From NCBI RefSeq assembly GCF_022832435.1, contig NZ_JALHLF010000001.1:138796-173861 (forward strand): DNA of 35,066 bases. The letters are read 5' to 3'. The notes below the pieces were generated by a model that made no database searches, was not told the origin of the DNA, and saw nothing but the letters and a program-made list of their open reading frames with translations. This DNA is from Novosphingobium organovorum (GTDB lineage Bacteria > Pseudomonadota > Alphaproteobacteria > Sphingomonadales > Sphingomonadaceae). The position numbers and the translations under genes are program-made. Below, in pieces: positions 1 to 8,750 of the stretch (positions are counted from its first letter, which is position 1; each line of letters starts with the position of its first letter).

Positions 1-824
1 GCCGCGACCGCGAAGATGTGCGAACATTGCACGCCAGGCTGAATGACCTCGCCATGCTTAAAGAGCTGGTTCTTGAAATCGAAGCGTTGCTCCGCGCTGG
101 TTGCCCAGCCTTCGATCCCGCCGCATTCGATCGCAGCGGCAAACGCCATCGCGGCGGGCAGGTTTTCGGTTCCCGCACGGTATCCCCGCTCCTGTCCGCC
201 CGTTGGCTCCAGCATCGCATAGTCGCGTACCAGCAACGCGCCGATGCCGACCGGTCCGCCCAGTTTGTGCGCCGATACCACGACCATGTCGGCATCGGGC
301 AGCGCTGCCTTGCCCGCCGACTGCGAGCAATCGGCAAGGAACAACCCGCCCGCCGTGCGCACCTGCGTGATCGCTTCATTCGTAGCGTAGGGCAGCAACA
401 CCGTGCCCGTTTCCGAATTGATGGACTGTACGGCAACCACCGCCGGGCCACCGGCTGACAACGCCTGTGCAAGCGCTTCACCGTCAATTTCTCCGCCTCG
501 CACGGCGATCTCCTGTGCATCAGGCGCAGCGCGGAACACCGCATCATGCTCGACCGCCGAGACCAGCCGCCGCTGGGCCTTGGCCCGGCCCAGGCCCAGC
601 GCCAGCGCCTCGCTCGCGCCCGAGGTGAACAGCACTTCGCCCGCCCAGTTCAACGCGCGCTTCACGCGCTCGCGCGCCTCCTCGAGAGCGGCGCGCGCGG
701 CGCGTCCGGCCTTGTGCGGGCTCGACGGGTTGGCCCAGAGCGCGGCGCCTTCCAGCCAGGCCTCGCGCGCCTCGGGACGAAGCGGCGTGGTGGCGGCGTG
801 ATCGAGATAGACGAGCGAGGAAAT
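1..824 (-). CDS. Cysteine desulfurase, class V aminotransferase fold (partial, C-terminus outside window)
   Basis: PLP enzyme that takes sulfur from cysteine for Fe-S clusters or other thiolation. About 274 residues are in the window; the C-terminus, with the expected catalytic Cys loop, lies beyond the left edge. Visible marks are an N-terminal LDHAATTPL, a SINSETGTV stretch matching the family NNE(T/I)G motif, and SAHKLGGPVGIGAL, whose Lys (about residue 187) is the expected Schiff-base lysine. The frame is open through the N-terminal motif but has no in-frame ATG or GTG. The nearest initiator with a ribosome-binding site is ATT at 824-822, seven bases after GGAG. The only in-frame TTG, at 917, would add an unrelated tail. 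The start is therefore provisional. Whether this is the ISC, SUF or a stand-alone enzyme cannot be told without its downstream neighbours. Confidence 0.9.
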   Translation of the reverse strand, partial: MSSLVYLDHAATTPLRPEAREAWLEGAALWANPSSPHKAGRAARAALEEARERVKRALNWAGEVLFTSGASEALALGLGRAKAQRRLVSAVEHDAVFRAAPDAQEIAVRGGEIDGEALAQALSAGGPAVVAVQSINSETGTVLLPYATNEAITQVRTAGGLFLADCSQSAGKAALPDADMVVVSAHKLGGPVGIGALLVRDYAMLEPTGGQERGYRAGTENLPAAMAFAAAIECGGIEGWATSAEQRFDFKNQLFKHGEVIQPGVQCSHIFAVA

Positions 825-861
825 CGGTTTGCTCCGCTTTGGACCATGAATGTCGTCATGA

Positions 862-889
862 TTGTTTTTGGTACAAATGTTTCTATATA
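862..889 (+). promoter_or_regulatory. Candidate sigma-70 promoter for the alpha/beta hydrolase
   Basis: TTGTTT (862-867) and TATATA (884-889) are 16 bases apart in an AT-rich island inside a very G+C-rich region. They sit about 90 bases before the hydrolase start at 981. Read on the other strand the same island lies upstream of the cysteine desulfurase, but no good -35 was found there. Inferred from sequence only. Confidence 0.45.
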
Positions 890-980
890 GCGAACCTTCG
901 CATTTCCACTCCCGCAATGGTCGGCGCCCGGTTTCGCCACCGTTTTTGCGGGAGTTTCAACAGGTCAGGTTCGCACACAC

Positions 981-1637
981 ATGCCCGCAGTCATCTTTCC
1001 CGGTCCCGAAGGTCGTCTCGAAGGCCGCTTCCAGCCGGCCACGCGCCCGCGCGCGCCGGTGGCGATGATCCTCCACCCGCACCCGCAGGCGGGCGGCACC
1101 ATGAACGACCGCATCACGCAGCACCTCTACAAGACTTTCGTGGCGCGCGGTTTTGCGACGCTGCGCTTCAATTTCCGCGGCGTGGGCCGCAGCCAGGGCA
1201 GCTTCGACAACGGCATCGGCGAACTTTCGGACGCGGCCGCCGCGCTCGACTGGGTGCAGCAGATCCACCCCGAAAGTTCGACGACGTGGATCGCGGGCTA
1301 TTCGTTCGGCGCGCTGATCGGCATGCAGCTGCTCATGCGCCGCCCGGAAATCCGTGGCTTCATTTCGGTCGCCCCGCCGGCGAACATGTACGACTTCAGC
1401 TTCCTTGCCCCCTGCCCTGCCTCGGGCATCATCATCCAGGGCGAGAGCGACACGGTGGTAACGCCCGGCGCAGTGCAAAAACTGGTCGACAAGCTGCGCA
1501 CGCAAAAGCACATCACCATCCACCACGACGAAATCCGCCGCGCCAATCACTTCTTCGAGAACGAGACCGACGATCTGATGAAGTCGGTCAACAACTACCT
1601 CGACATGCGTCTCGCGCCCGATTGCCCGATCAAGTAA
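981..1637 (+). CDS. Alpha/beta hydrolase, small CocE/dienelactone-hydrolase-like type
   Basis: 218-residue cytoplasmic alpha/beta hydrolase. The HPHPQAGGTM segment (residues 32-41) fits the oxyanion-hole region. GYSFGA (106-111) is the nucleophile elbow with Ser108. Asp157 in GESDTVV and His190 in ANHFF complete a plausible triad. The FNFRGVGRSQG segment (63-73) is typical of this small group of hydrolases, whose substrates are mostly unknown. The protein has no signal peptide. It is divergent from the cysteine desulfurase, with about 156 bases between the starts, and ends just before a strong hairpin. The fold is certain from the motifs; the substrate cannot be predicted. Confidence 0.9.
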   Translation: MPAVIFPGPEGRLEGRFQPATRPRAPVAMILHPHPQAGGTMNDRITQHLYKTFVARGFATLRFNFRGVGRSQGSFDNGIGELSDAAAALDWVQQIHPESSTTWIAGYSFGALIGMQLLMRRPEIRGFISVAPPANMYDFSFLAPCPASGIIIQGESDTVVTPGAVQKLVDKLRTQKHITIHHDEIRRANHFFENETDDLMKSVNNYLDMRLAPDCPIK

Positions 1638-1677
1638 GCGGCAATCGCCCCCCAGCGGGACGATAACAGGCAACAAC

Positions 1678-1708
1678 AAAGGCGTCGCAGGGCTACTGCG
1701 GCGCCTTT
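1678..1708. terminator. Bidirectional hairpin terminator
   Basis: A 13-bp stem (1678-1690 with 1696-1708, one G-T wobble) and a 5-base loop. The stem starts with AAA and ends with TTT, so it can work in both directions. It lies between the hydrolase and the convergent small membrane protein gene and overlaps the last bases of the latter. Confidence 0.7.
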
Positions 1709-1914
1709 GCCGTTTCCGGCCCCGGCGCGCCCTGCGCCAGCGAAGCGCCGCTGCGCACAGGCACCGTCCAGATCGCGACGTTAGCCGCCAGGACCAGCGC
1801 AAGCACCAGCATCAGCGCGGCCTGGCGCCGATAGCCTTCGCGTCGCCACAGGAACACCGCTCCCGCAGCAAGAGCCAGCGTGGTCAGCACGAGGAGCGAA
1901 AGCGCGATGGTCAT
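1693..1914 (-). CDS. Small membrane protein of unknown function, two predicted TM segments
   Basis: 73 residues with two hydrophobic segments, about 3-23 and 32-51, separated by a short basic loop (WRREGYRRQ). The loop places the centre on the cytoplasmic side by the positive-inside rule. The C-terminal tail is rich in Pro, Ala and Gly. GGGGGC precedes the ATG. The gene is convergent with the alpha/beta hydrolase and its stop lies inside the shared terminator hairpin. I recognise no family. The two well-formed membrane segments make it more likely real than a chance frame. Confidence 0.6.
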   Translation of the reverse strand: MTIALSLLVLTTLALAAGAVFLWRREGYRRQAALMLVLALVLAANVAIWTVPVRSGASLAQGAPGPETAKAPQ

Positions 1915-2036
1915 GCCCCCAGCCTAGCCTAACGCCGCCCCTCGTGCGAGCCCGGCTTGGGGGATGGAGAAATGACGGGAGGACATCCCCGGCGACCGGT
2001 TTGACACCGCCCCTGGAGCGCGCCACTCTTCGTCCC

Positions 2037-3914
2037 ATGCACACCCCACCTTCGGCCCCAGCGCCCCTCTCCCGCCGCAACGCCCTTCAACTGCTCGGAG
2101 CCGGGGTCGCCGGTATTGCGCTGCCCAACTGTGGCTGGGCGAAAGACGCGCCGCTTGCTGCGCAGGCGACGTCGCCCGTACCGCCCTCCACGCCGCCCCT
2201 TCTCGATGCGTTGGCCTCGGCCCTGCTCGCGCAAATGCCCAACACGGCGACCAGTCTGGGCGTCGACGTTGGCCCCCATGCCGGACTGCGTGCCCGACTG
2301 GAGGATCGCTCTCCGGAAGGGATTGCGAAACTCGCCAATGTCGTAAAGACTGGCTTGGCGATGACCCAGGCAAGGCTTCGCGACCAGACGGGGCTCGATC
2401 CTTCTACCCGCACCAGCCTGGAAGTCATCAAGAGCGCCTACACCACCGCGCTTGAAGGCTTCGCGCTGCCTTACGGGGACGTGGCGGTAGGAGGCTGGCG
2501 CAATACCCCCTATGTGGTGATCCAGAATGTCGGCGCCTATATCGACACGCCCCGCTTTCTCGACGCCGATCACCCGATCAAAACGCCCGAAGACGCCGAT
2601 GCCTATGTCGCGCGCCTGAGCCAGATGCCGAGACAGCTGGATGGCGAATTGGAGCGCATCCAGAGCGCCACCGCGATGGGCCTTGTCCCGCCCGATTTCC
2701 TGCTCGACCGGGCCATCGCGCAGATGACCAGCACGATCGCCGATGCCAACGACAACGGCGGCGGTCTGGTCCAGTCGGTTGCCCGGCGCACCACCGCCTT
2801 CTCCGGCGACTGGGTGCAGCATGCCCGCAGCATCGTGGCCGACGAGGTAGTCCCCGCACTCGGCCGCCAGCTCGCCGAACTCCAGCGCCAGCGCGGGCTA
2901 GCGACGGGCGATCCGGGGATGCACGAGCGGCCGCAGGGCGAACGCTTCTACGCCAGGGCGCTCAAGGCCAGCACCACGACGAACGTTCCGGCGGAGGAAG
3001 TTCACCGCCTGGGAGTCGAACAGCTCGCCGAACTCCATGGCCAGATGGATCCGATCCTCAAGCACCTGGGCTACACCCAGGGCAGCGTAGGCGCGCGCAT
3101 GACGGCGCTTGGCAGGGACCCGCGCTTCATGTTCGCCAAGGGCGACGAGGGCCGCGCGCAAATCCTCGACTTCATCCACCACCGGATCGACTGGATCAAG
3201 GCGCAGATGCCGCGCGCCTTCCGCCAGCTGGTGCCCGGCAACGTCGAAGTGCACCGCCTGCCGCTGGCCGAAGAGCCCGGCGCGCCCACGGCCTACGGCG
3301 GCCCCGGCTCCAAGGACGGGACGGTTCCGGGCAAGATGTGGATCAACTTGCGCACCACTGATCTCCACCGCAAGTACACGCTACCCACGCTGGTCCACCA
3401 CGAGACCATTCCCGGACACGTCTGGCAGGGCGAATACGCCAACCGCCTGCCGCTGATCCGCTCGATGCTCGCCTTCAACGCCTATTCCGAAGGCTGGGCG
3501 CTTTACGGCGAACAGCTGGGCGACGAACTGGGCGCCTACGACGAGGACCCGGTCGGTCGTCTCGGCTACCTCCAGTCGATCGCTTTTCGCGCCTGCCGCA
3601 TGATTGTCGACACGGGATTGCACACCAAGGGCTGGACGCGCGAGCAAGGCGTGCGCTTCTTCGTCGAAGAAAATGGGAACGGGCGCGAGGAAGTGGTCAA
3701 CGAAGTCGACCGCTACTGTTCGTGGCCGGGTCAGGCCTGTGGCTACAAGATGGGGCACAACCAGATCAACGCGCAGCGCCTGCGCGCCATCGCCGAACTG
3801 GGCCAGGCCTATGATCTTCGGGACTTCGACCAGGCGGTGGTCGATGGCGGCAACGTCCCGCTCGACGTACTGGCCCACAACATCACCCGCTATATTGCCG
3901 CAACCAAGGCCTGA
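2037..3914 (+). CDS. DUF885 family protein, Tat-exported, peptidase-like
   Basis: 625 residues from the ATG at 2037. An earlier in-frame ATG at 1944 would add 31 residues and bury the signal peptide. The N-terminus carries a twin-arginine signal: SRRNAL at residues 12-17, then a hydrophobic stretch LLGAGVAGIAL, suggesting folded export to the periplasm. The body is a typical DUF885 protein of about 600 residues. The conserved HHETIPGH motif (454-461) is expected to bind metal; the family is thought to be metallopeptidase-like but its substrate is not established. No Shine-Dalgarno sequence lies close to the ATG. TTGACA at 2001-2006 places a possible promoter so near the start that a leaderless message is conceivable. 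A strong hairpin follows the stop. Confidence 0.9.
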   Translation: MHTPPSAPAPLSRRNALQLLGAGVAGIALPNCGWAKDAPLAAQATSPVPPSTPPLLDALASALLAQMPNTATSLGVDVGPHAGLRARLEDRSPEGIAKLANVVKTGLAMTQARLRDQTGLDPSTRTSLEVIKSAYTTALEGFALPYGDVAVGGWRNTPYVVIQNVGAYIDTPRFLDADHPIKTPEDADAYVARLSQMPRQLDGELERIQSATAMGLVPPDFLLDRAIAQMTSTIADANDNGGGLVQSVARRTTAFSGDWVQHARSIVADEVVPALGRQLAELQRQRGLATGDPGMHERPQGERFYARALKASTTTNVPAEEVHRLGVEQLAELHGQMDPILKHLGYTQGSVGARMTALGRDPRFMFAKGDEGRAQILDFIHHRIDWIKAQMPRAFRQLVPGNVEVHRLPLAEEPGAPTAYGGPGSKDGTVPGKMWINLRTTDLHRKYTLPTLVHHETIPGHVWQGEYANRLPLIRSMLAFNAYSEGWALYGEQLGDELGAYDEDPVGRLGYLQSIAFRACRMIVDTGLHTKGWTREQGVRFFVEENGNGREEVVNEVDRYCSWPGQACGYKMGHNQINAQRLRAIAELGQAYDLRDFDQAVVDGGNVPLDVLAHNITRYIAATKA

Positions 3915-3942
3915 ACCTTCAAGCGGCACACGCCGGATGGAA

Positions 3943-3976
3943 AAGAGCCCTGCGGACCTGCGTCTGTAGGGCTCTT
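3943..3976. terminator. Hairpin terminator between DUF885 and DUF937 genes
   Basis: A perfect 9-bp stem, AAGAGCCCT (3943-3951) with AGGGCTCTT (3968-3976), and a 16-base loop. It lies 28 bases after the DUF885 stop and 30 bases beyond the end of the convergent DUF937 gene, so it can serve both. Confidence 0.75.
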
Positions 3977-4006
3977 GTGACAGGTTCGGCGCCGGTGCCC
4001 CCCGCC

Positions 4007-4357
4007 TTACTTCTTGCCGAAGAAGCTTGACGCCATACCGGCGATATCGTCCAGCGCGCTGCCATCGCCATCGCGGTCGAGCAGCTTCATGATCTCGGGG
4101 CTGGAAGCGATCTGGCCGGCGAACTGCGCCAGAGCCCCCTCGCCGCCGATCGCCGCGATGACCTGCTGGATGACACCGAGGTCGAGCCCGGTCTTTTGCG
4201 CGGCAAGTTGCGCGGTATCGCCCGGCTGCTGGTGCGCATGGCCCAGCGCGGCGACGGCCTTTTCAGCCATCGCAGGATCGATCCCCAGCTTGCCCGCCAT
4301 GTTGGCGATGTCGATCGGGGCGCCCATCTCACCCAGCAGGCCGTCCAAAAGTCCCAT
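4007..4357 (-). CDS. DUF937 domain protein
   Basis: 116 residues, probably cytoplasmic, mostly short amphipathic helices. The N-terminus MGLLDGLLG and the near-C-terminal LLDRDGDGSALDDIAGM are characteristic of DUF937 proteins. The DxDxDG segment resembles a calcium-binding EF-hand loop, but no calcium role is established for the family. The start is well supported: GGAGGTGA lies six bases before the ATG. The gene is downstream of pckA on the same strand, but a strong terminator separates them, so it is probably its own transcription unit. Cellular role unknown. Confidence 0.8.
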   Translation of the reverse strand: MGLLDGLLGEMGAPIDIANMAGKLGIDPAMAEKAVAALGHAHQQPGDTAQLAAQKTGLDLGVIQQVIAAIGGEGALAQFAGQIASSPEIMKLLDRDGDGSALDDIAGMASSFFGKK

Positions 4358-4441
4358 GTGCAGTCACCTCCATCATTGTTCGCCCCCAGCATGGCACAGC
4401 GATTTGGACAATATAAGCCCAGGGATCTTCGACGGGCATGA

Positions 4442-4478
4442 AAAAGCCCTCCCGAAGCGAGCCTTCGGGAGAGCTTTT
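4442..4478. terminator. pckA terminator hairpin
   Basis: CTCCCGAAG (4449-4457) pairs with CTTCGGGAG (4463-4471) around a 5-base loop, extended by AAAAGC and GCTTTT outside. Read on the minus strand it ends in a run of T, as expected for an intrinsic terminator about 40 bases after the pckA stop. Confidence 0.8.
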
Positions 4479-4520
4479 CACAACGCCGGGGCCGTTAGAC
4501 CATAACGTCGAAAGCGGGCC

Positions 4521-6128
4521 TCAGGCCATCGCGGGCGCGGCCTGACGCACGCTCTCGTCGACGTGGGCTTCGAACTGGGCGAAGTTGTCGATGAAGGCCT
4601 TGACCAGCGTCTGCGCGGTCTGGTCGTAGGCGAGCGGATCGCTCCAGGTGCCACGCGGGTCGAGCAGCGCGCTGTCGACACCGGCAATCGCCACCGGAAC
4701 CTCGAAACCGAAGTTGGGGTCTTCCTTGAACTCCGCCTCGTTCAGGCTGCCGTCGAGCGCGGCGTTGAGCATCGCGCGGGTCGCCTTGATCGGCATGCGC
4801 TTGATGCCTTCCATGGTCGCCTTGCCGCCCGACCAGCCGGTGTTCACCAGCCAGCACTTCACGCCGCCCTTGGCGATCCGCTCCTTGAGGAGGTTGCCGT
4901 AGACGGTGGGGTGACGCGGCATGAACGCAGCGCCAAAGCAGGTCGAGAAGGTCGCCTCGGGTTCGGTGACGCCGATCTCGGTGCCCGAAACCTTGGCGGT
5001 GTAGCCCGAGAGGAAGTGGTACATCGCCTGATCGGGCGTGAGACGCGCGATCGGAGGCAGCACGCCATAGGCGTCCGCGGTCAGGAAGATGATGTTCTGC
5101 GGCACCGGTCCGAGGTTGTGTTCGGAGGTGTTGGGAATGAAATCGATCGGGTAGGCACCGCGGCTGTTCTCGGCGAGCGAATTGTCGTCGAGATCGAGTT
5201 CGCGGGTGACGGGATCGATCACCACGTTTTCGAGCACGGTGCCGAAACGCTTGGTGGTGGCGAAGATTTCCGGTTCGGCTTCGGCCGAAAGGCGGATCAT
5301 CTTCGCGTAGCAGCCGCCTTCGAAGTTGAACACCGCGGTGTCCGACCAGCCGTGTTCGTCATCGCCGATCAGCGTGCGCGCGGCGTCGGCCGAAAGCGTG
5401 GTCTTGCCGGTGCCCGAAAGCCCGAAGAAGACCGCCGTATCACCCTTGGGACCGATGTTGGCCGAGCAGTGCATCGGCATCACGCCCTGTACCGGAAGCA
5501 GGTAGTTGAGGATGCCAAAGACCGACTTCTTCATCTCGCCAGCATAGGCGGTGCCACCGATCAGCACGAGCTTTTCGGAAAAGTTGACCGCGATCACCGT
5601 CTCGGAGCGGCAGCCGTGGCGCGCGGGATCGGCCTTGAAGGTGGGCAGGTCGATGATCGTGTATTCGGGCACGAAATCGGCCAGTTCCTCGGCCGTCGGA
5701 CGCACCAGCAGGGTGCGGATGAACTGGTTGTGCCAGGCGTATTCGTTGACCACGCGAACGTTGACGCGATACTCGGGCTGCGAACCGCCGAAGAGGTCTG
5801 CGACATAGAGCTTGTCCTTGTCCGCCACCGCAGCGAGGAAGTCCTCCTTCAGCGCAGCGAAATGCTCAGGGGTCATCGCGACGTTGGTCTTGCCCCACCA
5901 GATCGTCTCTTCGGTGTTCGCGTCGCGGACGATGAACTTGTCCTTGGCCGAACGGCCCGTGTGCTTGCCCGTCGCGACAACGAAGGGACCATCCGCTGCG
6001 AGCGTGCCTTCCTCGTTCCTGATGGCATGCTCAACTAGGGGCGCGGCGCCCAGGTTCGCATAAATCTTCGCCTTGGTGGCGATCCCCTGTTTGTCGAGCG
6101 AGTAGCTAAGCGAAGTGGTCAATGTCAT
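4521..6128 (-). CDS. pckA: Phosphoenolpyruvate carboxykinase (ATP)
   Basis: Converts oxaloacetate and ATP to phosphoenolpyruvate, CO2 and ADP, the first committed step of gluconeogenesis from C4 acids. From the ATG at 6128 it has 535 residues, close to the usual 540. Visible motifs: [11 protein letters not shown] (57-67, substrate Arg59), YAGEMKKS with the metal/substrate lysines (195-202), [10 protein letters not shown] with His220, the P-loop GLSGTGKTT (236-244, Lys242), and LIGDDEHGW (253-261) with the metal-binding aspartates. The frame stays open 49 codons further upstream, but GGAGGAG just before the chosen ATG and the family length favour this start. It is divergent from chvI, an arrangement known from rhizobia, where ChvG-ChvI influences pckA; regulation here is inferred from position. 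Confidence 0.97.
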   Translation of the reverse strand: MTLTTSLSYSLDKQGIATKAKIYANLGAAPLVEHAIRNEEGTLAADGPFVVATGKHTGRSAKDKFIVRDANTEETIWWGKTNVAMTPEHFAALKEDFLAAVADKDKLYVADLFGGSQPEYRVNVRVVNEYAWHNQFIRTLLVRPTAEELADFVPEYTIIDLPTFKADPARHGCRSETVIAVNFSEKLVLIGGTAYAGEMKKSVFGILNYLLPVQGVMPMHCSANIGPKGDTAVFFGLSGTGKTTLSADAARTLIGDDEHGWSDTAVFNFEGGCYAKMIRLSAEAEPEIFATTKRFGTVLENVVIDPVTRELDLDDNSLAENSRGAYPIDFIPNTSEHNLGPVPQNIIFLTADAYGVLPPIARLTPDQAMYHFLSGYTAKVSGTEIGVTEPEATFSTCFGAAFMPRHPTVYGNLLKERIAKGGVKCWLVNTGWSGGKATMEGIKRMPIKATRAMLNAALDGSLNEAEFKEDPNFGFEVPVAIAGVDSALLDPRGTWSDPLAYDQTAQTLVKAFIDNFAQFEAHVDESVRQAAPAMA

Positions 6129-6215
6129 CTCCTCCAACGTGACACTTCCGCCGATCCATCCTGCGAGCGCATGCGACAGCATCGGCAATCCCGGCAAAAG
6201 CCGGAATCGGGCTCG

Positions 6216-6244
6216 CGAATAGTCGACAGTCTCTTTTCCGTCAA
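6216..6244 (-). promoter_or_regulatory. Candidate pckA promoter
   Basis: Read on the minus strand: TTGACG (6244-6239), a 17-base spacer, then TATTCG (6221-6216), about 90 bases upstream of the pckA ATG. The -35 element overlaps the left part of an inverted repeat at 6241-6259, so a bound regulator could act on it. Confidence 0.5.
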
Positions 6245-6259
6245 TTTGACAACAATTGA
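6241..6259. promoter_or_regulatory. Inverted repeat in the pckA-chvI intergenic region, candidate operator
   Basis: TCAATT (6241-6246) and AATTGA (6254-6259) form a dyad with a 7-base spacer, in the most AT-rich part of the divergent region. It overlaps the candidate pckA -35 element and a TTGACA (6246-6251) pointing toward chvI. A ChvI or other regulator site is possible, but I know of no consensus it matches with certainty. Confidence 0.35.
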
Positions 6260-6376
6260 AACTAGAAAGGGCCAAAATGCGAAAGATTTGGGACGAGAAG
6301 CGAGGTGATTGCCAGCGCGTTCACCAGCGGCTAGGCAGCGTTTTTGCGACGTTGAGAACAGAGCGGAGTGCATGCG

Positions 6377-7165
6377 ATGTCCGATGCATCGTCTCCATCG
6401 AGACCGGGCGAAAAGCCCTCGCAAACGGGGCCGTCCCGGCGCCATTCGATTGCACTGGTCGACGATGACCGCAACATCCTGACCACCGTCTCGATCGGTC
6501 TGCAGGCCGAAGGCTTCGCCACGCGAATCTACACCGACGGCGAAACCGCGCTCAAGGCCATTCTCGATAACCCGCCCGATCTTGCCATTTTCGATGTAAA
6601 GATGCCGCGCATGGACGGCCTCGAATTGCTGCGCAACCTGCGCGAGCGATCGAGCCTGCCGGTCATCTTCCTCACCTCCAAGGACGAGGAACCCGACGAG
6701 GCGCTCGGGCTCGCGATGGGGGCGGACGACTACATCACCAAGCCGTTCAGCCAGCGGCTTCTTGCTGCACGCATCCGCGCCATTTTGCGGCGCAGCGATC
6801 TGGTCCGTGCCGGCAGCGAGCAAGCCCACGCCGAGGATCTGCCCGAACCCGTGGTGCGCGGCCGCCTGACGCTGGACCCGGCCCGCCACCAGGTCCAGTG
6901 GGACGCCAGGCCAGTCTCGCTCACCGTCACCGAGTTCCTCATCCTCGAGGCGATGGCGCTGCGTCCGGGCGTGGTGAAGAGCCGCAACCAGCTGATGGAC
7001 GCGGCCTACAACGACGACGTCTATGTCGACGACCGCACGATCGACAGCCACATCAAGCGACTGCGCCGCAAGTTCCGCGCGGTCGACCCCAACTTCAACG
7101 CGATCGATACACTCTACGGCGCGGGCTACTCGTTCTCCGACGAACGCGGCGCGGGCGAAGGCTGA
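6377..7165 (+). CDS. chvI: OmpR-family response regulator, ChvI-type
   Basis: 262 residues. Receiver domain at about 23-137: acidic pocket Asp29-31, phosphoacceptor Asp73 in [12 protein letters not shown], conserved Thr100 and Lys122 in YITKPF. A linker of about 20 residues is followed by a winged-helix DNA-binding domain (about 160-254) ending in [13 protein letters not shown] and LYGAGYSF. The ATG at 6377 lies eight bases after GGAG; a GTG at 6368 overlaps that site and is less likely. It is followed four bases later by its kinase gene. Position beside pckA, with hprK and PTS genes downstream, matches the ChvI/BvrR group of alphaproteobacteria, which controls envelope, acid-stress and carbon genes. 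The orthology call rests on context and domain layout. Confidence 0.92.
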   Translation: MSDASSPSRPGEKPSQTGPSRRHSIALVDDDRNILTTVSIGLQAEGFATRIYTDGETALKAILDNPPDLAIFDVKMPRMDGLELLRNLRERSSLPVIFLTSKDEEPDEALGLAMGADDYITKPFSQRLLAARIRAILRRSDLVRAGSEQAHAEDLPEPVVRGRLTLDPARHQVQWDARPVSLTVTEFLILEAMALRPGVVKSRNQLMDAAYNDDVYVDDRTIDSHIKRLRRKFRAVDPNFNAIDTLYGAGYSFSDERGAGEG

Positions 7166-7169
7166 GCCC

Positions 7170-8750
7170 ATGGCCGAGCGATCGCACGCGCGCATCGCCG
7201 CTCCGCTCTCGGTGCGCCTCGGGCTGTCCTGGCGCGTCTCGCTCACCGCGCGCATCCTCGCGGTCAACATCATCGCGCTCGCGCTGCTCGCCGGCAGCCT
7301 GTTCTACATCGACAGCTACCGCAGCGAACTGCTCGACGAGCGCTACCGCCTGGCGCGCAGCGAAGTCGAGATTACCGCCGATGCGCTCGCCGGGCAGAGC
7401 GCGGCCCGGCGCAGCGAACTCATGGTGCGCATCGGGCGCGTCCAGACGCTGCGCCTGCGCGTCTTCGCGGCGGACGGGCAGCTCATGGCCGACAGTTTCG
7501 AGCTGGCCCCGCCCACCTACAACCTGATCGACCCGGCCAGCGAACCCTGGCTGCAGGACGCCGCGCGCCTGCTCGATCGCGGCATGGACTTCCTGCTCGG
7601 CGCCCCGCGCATTGCGCGCTACCGCGACCCGAGCGAGCGCAGCATTGGCGCCTGGCCCGAAGCCCGGCAGGCCCTGGCCCGCGACGACACCGTGATCGAT
7701 CAGAAGGAAGCCCCCGACCAGACCCCGGTGATTATCGCCGCGACCCCGATAGGCGACAGCGGGCAGGTTCTCCTTTCCACCCGCAACGCGCGCGATATCA
7801 CCGAAAACGTGCGCATGGCACGCCAGACCCTCGCCATCATCGTGGGCGGTGCGCTGATGGTTTCGATCCTCCTGTCGCTGTTCCTTGCCCGCACCATCGT
7901 CGAACCCTTGCGCAAACTGGTGCGCGCGACCGTGCGCGTAAGGCTCGGGCGCGAGCGCAGCGTGGTCGTCCCCCGCCTGCCCGACCGGCGTGACGAGATC
8001 GGCCTGCTCGCCCGCGCGGTCTCGGACATGACCGGCGCGCTGCGCCAGCGCATCGATGCGGTCGAGCGGTTTGCCGCCGACGTCGCGCACGAACTCAAGA
8101 ACCCGCTCACCTCGCTGCGCAGCGCGCTCGAAAACCTCGACCGGGTCGAGGACCCGCAGCTCCACAGCCAGCTCATCGCGATCGCCAAGGACGATGTGCG
8201 CCGGATCGATTTCCTGGTTACCGAAATCGCCGACGCCAGCCGTATCGACGCCCAGCTCAGCCGAACCACCTTCGAACCGGTGGACATCGCCAGCCTGGTC
8301 CGCGCGCTCGCCACCGAGCGTAGCCAGCGCGGCGTCAACGGGACCTGCGCGATCACCATCGCGCAAGTCGGCGCCGGCCCGCTGGTGGTTCCGGGCGATG
8401 CGCCCCGGCTCGAACGCGTGTTCCAGAACCTGCTCGACAACGCCGTCTCGTTCTCACCCGAGGGTGCACCGATCGACGTCACGCTCGAGGCCCTGCGCGG
8501 CAAGGTGCGCATCGCCATCGCCGATCGCGGGCCGGGAATTCCCATCGCCGCGCGCGAACGGATCTTCGAACGGTTCCACTCGCTGCGGCCCTCGAGCGAG
8601 GAATTCGGACGCCATTCGGGCCTGGGCCTGTCGATCGCGCGCACCATCGTCGAAGCACACTCGGGCACGCTCTTTGCGACCGACCGCGCCGACAGCGCGC
8701 GCGGCGGCTGTTTCGTCATCACCCTGCCCCAGTGGCCGAGCGCGGCATGA
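7170..8750 (+). CDS. chvG: Sensor histidine kinase, ChvG-type
   Basis: 526-residue inner-membrane kinase. TM1 is about residues 27-46. A periplasmic sensing domain of roughly 170 residues follows, then TM2 at about 218-240 and a HAMP segment beginning TIVEPLRKLV. The HisKA domain contains FAADVAHELKNPLTSL with the phosphorylated His307. The ATPase domain shows the N box (NLLDNAVSFSP), DRGPGIP and HSGLGLSIAR. It starts four bases after the regulator gene and its stop overlaps the hprK start (ATGA), so regulator, kinase and hprK are very likely co-transcribed and coupled. It should phosphorylate the upstream regulator. In rhizobia ChvG responds to acid and envelope conditions; the signal here is unknown. 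Confidence 0.93.
   Translation: MAERSHARIAAPLSVRLGLSWRVSLTARILAVNIIALALLAGSLFYIDSYRSELLDERYRLARSEVEITADALAGQSAARRSELMVRIGRVQTLRLRVFAADGQLMADSFELAPPTYNLIDPASEPWLQDAARLLDRGMDFLLGAPRIARYRDPSERSIGAWPEARQALARDDTVIDQKEAPDQTPVIIAATPIGDSGQVLLSTRNARDITENVRMARQTLAIIVGGALMVSILLSLFLARTIVEPLRKLVRATVRVRLGRERSVVVPRLPDRRDEIGLLARAVSDMTGALRQRIDAVERFAADVAHELKNPLTSLRSALENLDRVEDPQLHSQLIAIAKDDVRRIDFLVTEIADASRIDAQLSRTTFEPVDIASLVRALATERSQRGVNGTCAITIAQVGAGPLVVPGDAPRLERVFQNLLDNAVSFSPEGAPIDVTLEALRGKVRIAIADRGPGIPIAARERIFERFHSLRPSSEEFGRHSGLGLSIARTIVEAHSGTLFATDRADSARGGCFVITLPQWPSAA

Noticed and set aside
4563..6038. 491-codon open frame antisense to pckA
   Set aside because: It mirrors pckA codon by codon, is rich in Arg, Gly, Val and His in the manner of G+C-rich shadow frames, and shows no motif; pckA is unmistakable.
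7095..8366. 423-codon open frame antisense to chvG
   Set aside because: Shadow of chvG; composition and lack of any domain argue against a gene.
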